Made by a program: the position numbers and the translations under genes. The notes below the pieces were generated by a model. It was not told where the DNA came from, searched no databases, and saw only the letters and a list, made by a program, of their open reading frames with translations. From contig DATFWK010000236.1 in the NCBI GenBank assembly GCA_035259345.1, positions 1-5,387 on the forward strand: a stretch of DNA of 5,387 bases, given 5' to 3'. Below, piece by piece: positions 1-5,387 of the stretch. How positions within the stretch are numbered: position 1 is the first letter of the stretch; every line of letters begins with the position of its first letter. The DNA is from DATFWK01 sp035259345 (lineage in GTDB: Bacteria > Actinomycetota > Thermoleophilia > Miltoncostaeales > Miltoncostaeaceae).

Positions 1-1488
1 CGCTCGCTCGCCGCCCGCCGCCCGCGGGTCCAGCGGGCCGAGTGGTCGCTCATGCGCGTGAAGGACGACCTGGAGCCCAAGGGGGCCCGCCCGGCGCTGC
101 CGGCGGTGACGGTGCCGACGCCGACCGATCCGCTCTACGCCGACTCGGGCGACGAGCAGTGGGGCCTCAAGCTCGGCGCGCTCGACCCGTCCTCGCGGGG
201 AGCCTGGAACCCGTCGCTGACGTCGTACCAGCGGCCGCCCATCGCCATCCTCGACGGCGGCATCGACTCGACCCACGAGGAGTGGAAGGCGGTCGACGGG
301 CAGAGCCCGTTGATCGCCCCGCGCAGCACGTTCCGCGACGACAACGGCGCCGAGGACTGGGGACGCGTCGGCCACGGCACGCACGTCGCCGGCATCGCCG
401 CGGCTCCGATCAACGGCCTCGGCGTGGTCGGCGTCGCGCCGGCGAGCGCCGACTCGCCGGTGATGCCGGTCCAGATCGCGGACCGCGACGGGCGCAGCAC
501 GGACGAGACGATGATCAAGGGCATCCGCTGGGCCGTGACGCACGGCGCCAAGGTGATCAACATCTCGGCCGGGGGCCCGGGCTACTCCCAGGCGTTCCAG
601 AACACGGTGAACTGGGCGTACGCGCGGGGCGCGCTGATCGTCGCCTCGGTGGGCAACGAGGGCGAGGACGACAACCAGGTCAACTACCCCGCGGGCTACG
701 ACCACGTGCTCGGCGTCGGGGCCCAGTGCGACGGCAATGCCAGCTTCCCCGACTGCCCGAAGGCTTACGGGCTCGCTCGGTTCACGAACCACAACGCGAC
801 GCTCGACGTGATCGCGCCGGGCGTCAACGTCGTCTCGAGCGTGCCGCTCAGGGTGCACGACCGGGAGGTCACGCCGGGCTACGCGATGAAGGACGGCACG
901 TCGATGTCGGCCCCGTTCGTCGCGGGCGTCGCAGCGCTGGTCTTCGGCTCGCACCCGGGCATCACGCCCGAGCAGGTGACGCGGCTGATCGAGGACACGG
1001 CGACGGACATCGGCCCGCGCGGGCGCGACGACCAGTCCGGCTGGGGCATCGTCAACCCGGCGAGCGCCGTGCTCGCGCCGGCCGGGCCGGACGACGTGGA
1101 GGAGATCAACGACACGATCGGCTCCGTGCAGGGGTCGGTTCGGAACGCGCTCGAGCCGCCGTCGAACAGCGCCGTGACGGCCTGGATCGACCGCTTCGAC
1201 GACCCCGTGGACGTCTACCCGGTGCGGTTGTCGGCCGGCACGACGACGACGGTCTCCGTCACGTACCGCCGCGGGCTCATCGGGCTCTGGCTCTGGGCCC
1301 CGGGCACCCGCTCCACGCCGCGGTCGCCGGCCAAGGCCGGCACGCCGGGTCTGCTGGCAACGGCCCAGGTGCCGGGCGCACGCCGGCAGACGATCGTCCT
1401 GCGCCCGAAGCGGGCCGGCGTCTACTACGTGCAGGTGCGCGCGCTGCGCGGCGCGCCGGGCGAGTACCGGCTGACCGTCACGCCCTGA
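1..1488 (+). CDS. Subtilisin-family (S8) secreted serine protease, 5'-truncated by the window edge
   Basis: This is an endopeptidase of the subtilase family, probably exported. The reading frame is open from base 1, so the true start lies upstream; the Met codon at 52 is internal, and numbering below counts from it. The segment before about residue 26 looks like the end of a propeptide. D-P-L-Y-A-D...Q-W-G-L (26-39) is the typical start of the mature enzyme. The triad is intact: Asp68 in I-A-I-L-D-G-G, His108 in G-H-G-T-H-V-A-G, and Ser284 in G-T-S-M-S-A-P. The oxyanion-hole Asn is Asn202 in S-V-G-N-E-G. The only two cysteines seen, 226 and 235, sit in one loop and could form a disulfide. Residues about 346-478 resemble a bacterial pre-peptidase C-terminal (PPC) domain, with D-D-P-V-D-V-Y near the start and G-V-Y-Y-V-Q-V near the end. 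The TGA stop lies inside the opposing protease gene. Substrate is unknown. The family call is very secure; the PPC call is moderately secure. Confidence 0.96.
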   Translation, partial: RSLAARRPRVQRAEWSLMRVKDDLEPKGARPALPAVTVPTPTDPLYADSGDEQWGLKLGALDPSSRGAWNPSLTSYQRPPIAILDGGIDSTHEEWKAVDGQSPLIAPRSTFRDDNGAEDWGRVGHGTHVAGIAAAPINGLGVVGVAPASADSPVMPVQIADRDGRSTDETMIKGIRWAVTHGAKVINISAGGPGYSQAFQNTVNWAYARGALIVASVGNEGEDDNQVNYPAGYDHVLGVGAQCDGNASFPDCPKAYGLARFTNHNATLDVIAPGVNVVSSVPLRVHDREVTPGYAMKDGTSMSAPFVAGVAALVFGSHPGITPEQVTRLIEDTATDIGPRGRDDQSGWGIVNPASAVLAPAGPDDVEEINDTIGSVQGSVRNALEPPSNSAVTAWIDRFDDPVDVYPVRLSAGTTTTVSVTYRRGLIGLWLWAPGTRSTPRSPAKAGTPGLLATAQVPGARRQTIVLRPKRAGVYYVQVRALRGAPGEYRLTVTP

Positions 1489-3145
1489 CCGGGCCGACGA
1501 CGGCCGAGACGCCCCGGCCGGAGCCCGTCGCGTTCTTCGCCGTGACGACCAGGCGCAGGCGGAAGCCGATGTCGGCGGCGCGGGCGCGGTAGGTCGGGCC
1601 GGCCGCGCCACGGATCGCGCGGCAGCTTCGGCCCGCCCGCGTGCAGAGCTGCCACGTGTACGAGTAGCGCGTCACCGGATCGCTCCATTTCCCGTTCCGG
1701 GCCGACAGCGTCCGGCCGGCCCGCGGTGTGCCGGCGATGCGCGGCTTCTGGATCGGTGCCGGAGCCGCCGGCTCGACCGCGGCCGAGACGACCGAGACGG
1801 CGGACCCGCTCCCGCCGTCGTTCGCGGCCGTGACCACGACGCGCAGCGGGTGGCCGACGTCGGCGAGCGTCGGGAGGTAGGTCCTGTCCTTCGCCCCGGG
1901 GATCGTGGTGAAGCCCGCCCGCGTCGACCGCTCCCAGGCGTAGGCGTACAGGAGGGGGTCCGGCTGGTTCGACCAGCTGCCCGTCGGCGCCGTGAGCGTC
2001 TGTCCCCGGCGGGGGCGGGCGGCGATGGCCGGCGGACCGAGGCTCACCGGCGGGAGGTGGAGCGCCCGCACGGTCTGCCCGGTGCCGACCGGGCTGATGC
2101 CGGCGGGCGTCACGGCGGTCACGGTCGGCGTCACCTGCGTCCCGGCCGGCAGGGGCACCACGAGGTTCGTGGCGCCGCCGGGCTGGGGCGGGACCGGCGT
2201 CGGGAGGCCGTTCACGATCCACGTGGTCACCGCCCGGCCGCCGCTCGGGCCCGGCACCCAGGACACCGTGACCTCCTGCGGCCCGGGCGTGACGGTGACC
2301 GCCGGGGCCTGGGGCGGCACCACCCCGATGTTCCCGTAGATGAAGTCGCGGAAGGCGGCGGCCTCGGCGTACACGCCGGGGAAGCCCGGCTGGGCGCATC
2401 CGTTCCCGAAGCTGACGACCCCGATCAGCACGCGTGCCCCGCCCGCGTCGTGGACGGCGAGCGGTCCCCCGCTGTCGCCGTTGCACGAGTCGACTCCGCC
2501 GGCCGGGAACCCCGCGCAGACCATCTGCTGGGCGATGAAGTCGGCGCCGTAGTCAGCCCCGCACTGGGTGTCCGCGATGACCGGCACCTGCGCTTCCTGC
2601 AGCTGGCTGACGCTCGGCGTGCCGGCCGGGGGCGGCGTCGTCAGGCCCCAACCGGCCACGTCCGCCAGCGCCCCGGGCACCCACCGGGCGTCGTCGATCG
2701 GCGAGACGAGGTTCATCGGGGGCAGGGCCGAGACGGAGGTGAGCTGGAGCAGCGCGACGTCGTTCCTGAACGACGCGCCGCCGGGCACGAACCCGTCGCG
2801 GACGATCACGGCGACGCCGTGCACCTCGGCGGGAGCGGTCAGGTCCGTAGTGCCGAGCCGGACCTGCATCTGCGCCGGCGTCGCTGGCGCGTTCGTCGTG
2901 GGGTCGAACGTGCAGTGGCCGGCCGTGAGGACCCATTGCGGGTCGATGAGGGTCCCGCCGCACAGCGTCTGCGTCTGCGGGGGGCCCGGGAAGGTGCTGA
3001 TCACCCCGGCGATCGCGGGCCAGCCGGAAGCAGGGGCGGGGGCACCGCCGACGACGCGCGGGCTGACCACGCCGAGGAGGGTCGCCGGCAACGCCAGCGC
3101 GGTCGCGCACACGCCGACGGCCGCGAGCCGCGCGCGGAGCCCCAC
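1478..3145 (-). CDS. Secreted trypsin-like (S1) serine protease with FnIII-like and two Ig-like C-terminal modules
   Basis: A complete 555-residue protein starting at GTG 3145, chosen because a strong GGGAGG ribosome site lies 5 bases upstream; a TTG 11 codons earlier has no such site. Residues 1-27 form a signal peptide (Arg-rich start, then a hydrophobic run). R30-V-V-G-G is the zymogen activation site. The triad is His77 (T-A-G-H-C), Asp129 (R-N-D-V-A-L-L) and Ser225 (G-D-S-G-G-P). Asp219, equivalent to chymotrypsin Asp189, with Gly residues in S-F-G-N-G-C, predicts cleavage after Arg or Lys. Six cysteines (62/78, 195/210, 221/250) match the three standard S1 disulfides. Residues about 277-360 look like a fibronectin-III domain, followed by two related Ig-like modules (about 364-459 and 460-555). 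Such modules usually aid cell-surface or substrate binding; that role is inferred. The 3' end overlaps the convergent subtilase gene. Confidence 0.95.
   Translation of the reverse strand: MGLRARLAAVGVCATALALPATLLGVVSPRVVGGAPAPASGWPAIAGVISTFPGPPQTQTLCGGTLIDPQWVLTAGHCTFDPTTNAPATPAQMQVRLGTTDLTAPAEVHGVAVIVRDGFVPGGASFRNDVALLQLTSVSALPPMNLVSPIDDARWVPGALADVAGWGLTTPPPAGTPSVSQLQEAQVPVIADTQCGADYGADFIAQQMVCAGFPAGGVDSCNGDSGGPLAVHDAGGARVLIGVVSFGNGCAQPGFPGVYAEAAAFRDFIYGNIGVVPPQAPAVTVTPGPQEVTVSWVPGPSGGRAVTTWIVNGLPTPVPPQPGGATNLVVPLPAGTQVTPTVTAVTPAGISPVGTGQTVRALHLPPVSLGPPAIAARPRRGQTLTAPTGSWSNQPDPLLYAYAWERSTRAGFTTIPGAKDRTYLPTLADVGHPLRVVVTAANDGGSGSAVSVVSAAVEPAAPAPIQKPRIAGTPRAGRTLSARNGKWSDPVTRYSYTWQLCTRAGRSCRAIRGAAGPTYRARAADIGFRLRLVVTAKNATGSGRGVSAVVGPVRA
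1481..2056 (-). repeat. Two tandem Ig-like protein modules in the S1 protease
   Basis: Two degenerate repeats of about 96 residues each close the protease: module 1 at about 1769-2056 and module 2 at 1481-1768. Shared positions include P-R-x-G-x-T-L, G-x-W-S, Y-x-Y-x-W, T-R-A-G, T-Y near the middle, A-D-x-G, L-R-x-V-V-T-A-x-N and G-S-G. Module 2 carries a Cys pair around the T-R-A-G turn (Cys501 and Cys508 from the GTG start). Module 1 has no Cys there. The repeat is visible in protein; I did not see long identical DNA tracts. Confidence 0.8.
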
Positions 3146-3150
3146 GTCAG

Positions 3151-3156
3151 CCTCCC
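3151..3156 (-). promoter_or_regulatory. Shine-Dalgarno deciding the GTG start of the S1 protease
   Basis: On the minus strand GGGAGG is followed by the five bases CTGAC and then GTG at 3145. Starting here puts the Arg-rich n-region of the signal peptide right at the N-terminus. Starting at the upstream TTG (3178) would add eleven residues including a Trp pair and an acidic stretch, which is unlike a signal peptide. Confidence 0.8.
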
Positions 3157-3177
3157 TGCCGCCCCACCATCGCGCCA

Positions 3178-3206
3178 ATCATGCCGCGACCCGTGGACGT
3201 CAGCAA
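3178..3206 (-). promoter_or_regulatory. Possible sigma70-type promoter for the S1 protease gene
   Basis: In the 72-base gap between pabC and the protease, the minus strand has TTGCTG (3206-3201), a 17-base spacer, and CATGAT (3183-3178). These match the TTGACA and TATAAT consensus at 3 of 6 and 4 of 6 positions. Initiation about seven bases downstream would give a leader of roughly 25-30 bases containing the Shine-Dalgarno. In DNA this GC-rich, an AT-bearing -10 with ideal spacing is suggestive but not proof. Read-through from pabBC is the alternative. Confidence 0.3.
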
Positions 3207-3217
3207 ATGCAGGCGCT

Positions 3218-4018
3218 TCAGGGCGACTCGGCCTCGCGGTCGGCCAGCTCGCGAAGCTCGGCGGCGAGGCCAGCGGCCACGTGCCCCGGCCCGCCGTCGC
3301 CGACCGGCCGGCCGTCGCAGGCGATCACCGGCCGCAGGCCGCTCACCGCGCTGGTCACGAAGATCTCGTCCGCGGCGCGCCACTCGTCCTCGGAGGCGAC
3401 GGCCTCGTCGACCTCGGCGAGCGCGAGCACCGCCGCCCGCATCACGCCGGGCAGGAGGCCGCGCACCGGCGCGGTCGCGACCCTCCCGCCCGAGACCCAG
3501 AACGCGTTCGACCGGCTCGCCTCGCCGAGGCGCCCCTCGCCGTCGAGCAGGAGGGCCCCGCCCGCGCCCGCCGCATCCGCCCGGCGCCAGGCGAGGCGCC
3601 GCGAGAGGAACGAGAGCGTCTTGTGCTCGGCGAGCCCGTCGCCGGGGCGCCACGCGTCGCGGAGCGAGATCGCCGCGATGGGACCGGACGGGCTCTCCGC
3701 TGTAGCGCGAGCCTCGACCAGCAGGGTGGGCCGCGTCGTGGCCGTCACCCGCACCCTGACGAGGGGGGCGGCGCATTCGGCGAGCACGCAGCGCACGGCC
3801 GCCCGCACCCGGTCCGCCGGCGCGATCTGATCGAGCCCCAGCGCCGCGGCCGACCGGGACATCCGCTCCAGGTGCGCGCCGAGGCGGAGGATGCGCCCCT
3901 CACGGGCGAGCATGGTCTCAAAGAGACCCTCGCCCCAGCGGACGCCGGGATCGTCGATCGCCAGGGCCGCGCCCTCCGCCGGCAGGAGGACGCCGTCGAG
4001 CCAGGCGAGCGCCGTCAT
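3218..4018 (-). CDS. pabC: 4-amino-4-deoxychorismate lyase (class IV PLP enzyme)
   Basis: Predicted to release pyruvate from 4-amino-4-deoxychorismate to give p-aminobenzoate for folate synthesis, in the cytoplasm, using pyridoxal phosphate. The 266 residues match the usual family length (about 270). Class IV aminotransferase features appear in order: W-G-E-G-L-F-E-T (28-35); H-L-E-R-M (49-53); the likely PLP-binding Lys133 in H-K-T-L-S-F-L; G-E-A-S-R-S-N-A-F (165-173) with Glu166 and Asn171; G-L-L-P-G-V-M-R (187-194); and V-T-S-A-V-S-G-L-R-P-V (221-231). The ATG at 4018 overlaps the pabB stop as ATGA, implying translational coupling. The frame stays open further upstream, but that part runs inside pabB and lacks family motifs. 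From sequence alone it could be a branched-chain or D-amino-acid aminotransferase; the partner gene makes the lyase role much more likely. Confidence 0.9.
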   Translation of the reverse strand: MTALAWLDGVLLPAEGAALAIDDPGVRWGEGLFETMLAREGRILRLGAHLERMSRSAAALGLDQIAPADRVRAAVRCVLAECAAPLVRVRVTATTRPTLLVEARATAESPSGPIAAISLRDAWRPGDGLAEHKTLSFLSRRLAWRRADAAGAGGALLLDGEGRLGEASRSNAFWVSGGRVATAPVRGLLPGVMRAAVLALAEVDEAVASEDEWRAADEIFVTSAVSGLRPVIACDGRPVGDGGPGHVAAGLAAELRELADREAESP

Positions 4019-5319
4019 CCCCCGCCGAGCGCGCGCAGGAAGGGCGTCGCCTTGGCCCAGGACTCGCGGCGCTCGGCGTCGGGGTCGGAGTCCCAGACGA
4101 CGCCGCCCCCGCACCAGTAGCGGGCCTCCCCGCGGTGGAGCCAGGCGGTGCGAATCGCCACGCTCGCCTCCACCTGCCCGTCCCGCCCGACGGCCACGAC
4201 GCTTCCGAACGCGGGCCCGCGGCCGACCGGCTCGAGCTCGCGGATCACCTCCATCGCCCGCACCTTGGGCGCACCGGTGACCGATCCCGCCGGGAACACC
4301 GCCCGCAGGACGTCCGCCGCGCTCGCGCCCTCGACGAGGCGCGCCCGCACCCTGCTCACCATGTGGGCCGCGTACGGCGTCTCGAGCGCGGCGAAGAGCC
4401 GTGGCACGGACACGCCGCCGGAGACCGCTACGCGGCCGAGGTCGTTCCGGACCAGGTCCACGATCATCACGTGCTCGGCGAGGTCCTTGCCGCTGGTCGC
4501 CAGGCGCTCCCCCTGGCCTGCGGCGTCCGTCCCCTTGATCGGCTCGCTCGACGCGAGGCCGTGCCGGGTGGAGAGCAGCCGCTCCGGTGACGCCGAGACC
4601 ACCGCCCCGCGCCCGGTGTCGACGAACGCGCGGTGGGAGGCGGGGCCGGCGGCCTCCCAGAGGCGCCGGGCGAGCGCCAGCGGACCGTGCGCCCACGGCG
4701 CCCTGAGGCGCTGGACGAGGTTGACCTGATAGCAGTCGCCCGCGGCGATCAGCTCCCGCGCGGCGGCGACCATCGCGCGATACCCGGACGCGTCGAGCGA
4801 GCTCTCGAGGTCGGGCGCCGCCGCCACCCGGGGCGCCGGTGCTCGGCGGCCGGCCGTCAGGGCGACGGCCTCCAGATCCTCGAGCGCGGCCGCGTCGGCG
4901 ACGGTGGCGAGCGTGCAGCGCCCGCCGGCGTCCACGAGCGCCACGGTGTCGTACCGCCCCAGCACGGCGGGCGGCGGGCCGCCGGGGTCGGGGAGCGGGG
5001 CCGGCAGGCGCTCCACCGTGCCGGCCAGGTCGTAGGCGAGCACGCCCACCCAGGCGCCCGCGGCGGCGCCCGGACCGGCGCTCGGCCCGGAGCACGGGAT
5101 GTCGAGCGCCTCCCAGGCTGCCGGCCCCTCGACGACCTCGGTCGGGTCGGCGGCGACGAGCGTCATGCCTGCGAACGGCACCAGCACCGCGCGCCGGCGG
5201 CCGGCCAGGGCGGCGAGCAGGGCATCCGGTGACACCGCGTGCGGGAGCACCCGCAGGCGGGCACGGCGATCCAGGGCGAGCACGGCCCCAGCATGCCGGA
5301 CGACATATCCTCTCCGCAT
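4015..5319 (-). CDS. pabB: Aminodeoxychorismate synthase component I
   Basis: Predicted to convert chorismate plus ammonia (from glutamine, supplied by a PabA glutaminase) to 4-amino-4-deoxychorismate, the first step toward p-aminobenzoate. The 434 residues fit the family. The chorismate-binding domain fills about residues 175-430: Y-Q-V-N-L (197-201), S-A-S-P-E-R-L (242-248), E-H-V-M-I-V-D-L-V-R-N-D-L-G-R (282-296), F-P-A-G-S-V-T-G-A-P-K (342-352), A-S-V-A-I-R-T (385-391) and G-G-G-V-V-W-D-S-D (404-412). P-I-K-G-T (260-264) carries the Lys262 typical of PabB; anthranilate synthase TrpE normally has Ala there. No PabA domain is fused and none is encoded in the window. The ATG at 5319 shares bases with the divergent gene's ATG, so a downstream GTG at 5283 is a possible real start; neither has a strong Shine-Dalgarno. 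Confidence 0.93.
   Translation of the reverse strand: MRRGYVVRHAGAVLALDRRARLRVLPHAVSPDALLAALAGRRRAVLVPFAGMTLVAADPTEVVEGPAAWEALDIPCSGPSAGPGAAAGAWVGVLAYDLAGTVERLPAPLPDPGGPPPAVLGRYDTVALVDAGGRCTLATVADAAALEDLEAVALTAGRRAPAPRVAAAPDLESSLDASGYRAMVAAARELIAAGDCYQVNLVQRLRAPWAHGPLALARRLWEAAGPASHRAFVDTGRGAVVSASPERLLSTRHGLASSEPIKGTDAAGQGERLATSGKDLAEHVMIVDLVRNDLGRVAVSGGVSVPRLFAALETPYAAHMVSRVRARLVEGASAADVLRAVFPAGSVTGAPKVRAMEVIRELEPVGRGPAFGSVVAVGRDGQVEASVAIRTAWLHRGEARYWCGGGVVWDSDPDAERRESWAKATPFLRALGGG
5306..5311 (+). promoter_or_regulatory. Possible -10 element for a leaderless transcript of the YciI-like gene
   Basis: TATCCT fits the actinobacterial TANNNT -10 pattern and lies exactly six bases before the A of the ATG at 5318. 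That is the spacing expected if transcription starts at the start codon. There is no Shine-Dalgarno before this ATG, which agrees with a leaderless message. I see no clear -35 hexamer. Confidence 0.3.
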
Positions 5320-5387
5320 GGAGCCCGGCCGGTACCTCGTCCTCTTCTACGACTACGTCGAGAACGTCGTGGAGCGGCGGGCGCCCC
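5318..5387 (+). CDS. YciI-like domain protein, N-terminal fragment cut by the window edge
   Basis: Only 23 complete codons are visible, from the ATG at 5318. The start has a short hydrophobic beta strand, Y-L-V-L-F-Y-D-Y-V, then V-V-E-R-R-A-P. This closely resembles the start of small YciI-family proteins (ferredoxin-like dimeric alpha-beta barrel fold), which often read L-L-Y-D-Y-V...E-R-R-A-P before a conserved His region. Function in this family is mostly unknown. The His and Asp residues that would confirm the family lie beyond the window. The gene is divergent from pabB, and the two annotated ATGs overlap, so one start may be misplaced. Confidence 0.65.
   Translation, partial: MEPGRYLVLFYDYVENVVERRAP

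Noticed and set aside
1437..1456. GCGCGC...GCGCGC inverted repeat downstream of the S1 protease stop, as a terminator
   Set aside because: It is alternating GC within subtilase codons with no T-tract; composition alone explains it.
1492..1505. GGCCG-ACGA-CGGCC hairpin four bases after the subtilase stop, as a terminator
   Set aside because: The stem is only five pairs and there is no T-tract. Short GC stems are frequent by chance in this DNA, and the site is also coding for the opposing protease.
42..1592. A 516-codon plus-strand frame overlapping the subtilase
   Set aside because: It is the +1-type shadow of the subtilase frame, Arg/Gly-rich with no motifs; the subtilase frame has every catalytic motif.
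3101..3115. Cys in the S1 protease signal peptide as a lipoprotein lipobox
   Set aside because: The residues before the Cys are V-G-V; a lipobox needs a small residue (Gly, Ala or Ser) just before the Cys, and the Cys sits within the hydrophobic core.
3146..3178. TTG at 3178 as the S1 protease start
   Set aside because: It would add eleven residues that do not look like a signal peptide, and it lacks the well-spaced GGGAGG found before GTG 3145.
1850..4120. A 756-codon plus-strand frame opposite the S1 protease and pabC
   Set aside because: Its composition is low-complexity (Arg, Gly, Ala, Pro, Asp) with no motif. Long antisense frames are expected by chance at this G+C, and both strands cannot plausibly code here given two strong minus-strand genes.
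3218..5095. A 625-codon minus-strand frame extending pabC upstream through pabB
   Set aside because: Only the part from 4018 down has class IV aminotransferase motifs. The upstream part is Arg/Gly/Ala-rich, has no recognisable domain, and lies out of frame inside the well-supported pabB.
4015..5319. pabB as anthranilate synthase TrpE
   Set aside because: The P-I-K-G-T Lys is the PabB type, the TrpE feedback motif L-L-E-S is not seen at the N-terminus, and the coupled gene is a pabC-type lyase.

Overview
The window is about three-quarters G+C and almost fully coding. It looks like a chromosomal segment of a high-GC actinobacterium. The tandem Ig-like modules at the end of the trypsin-like protease (pattern G-W..., Y-x-W, T-R-A-G, A-D-x-G, L-R-x-V-V-T-A-x-N) are common in secreted proteins of Thermoleophilia such as Solirubrobacter and Conexibacter relatives. 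That class is therefore my best guess; it is inferred from protein style, not from a marker gene.

Layout: (1) 1-1488, plus strand: the 3' part of a secreted subtilisin-family (S8) protease with a complete catalytic triad and a PPC-like C-terminal beta domain; its 5' end lies outside the window. (2) 1478-3145, minus strand: a complete secreted trypsin-like (S1) protease with one fibronectin-III-like module and two Ig-like modules. The two protease genes converge and their 3' ends overlap by 11 bases. (3) 3218-4018 and 4015-5319, minus strand: pabC and pabB, joined by an ATGA stop/start overlap. They encode the two chorismate-to-p-aminobenzoate steps that feed folate synthesis. (4) 5318-5387, plus strand: the first 23 codons of a YciI-like protein, divergent from pabB, whose ATG shares bases with the annotated pabB ATG.

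How the genes relate: pabB and pabC form a translationally coupled pair; the PabB glutaminase partner (PabA) is not in the window. The S1 protease follows pabC after 72 bases on the same strand, but it has its own strong Shine-Dalgarno and a plausible promoter, so it need not be co-transcribed. The two proteases belong to unrelated folds and are probably both exported. Nothing beyond their position links them to each other or to the pab genes.

I see no RNA genes, mobile elements, CRISPR arrays or attachment sites. The only real intergenic stretch is 3146-3217. I did not find a convincing novel system. The most interesting points are the shared start codons at 5317-5320, the convergent protease overlap, and the module structure of the S1 protease.
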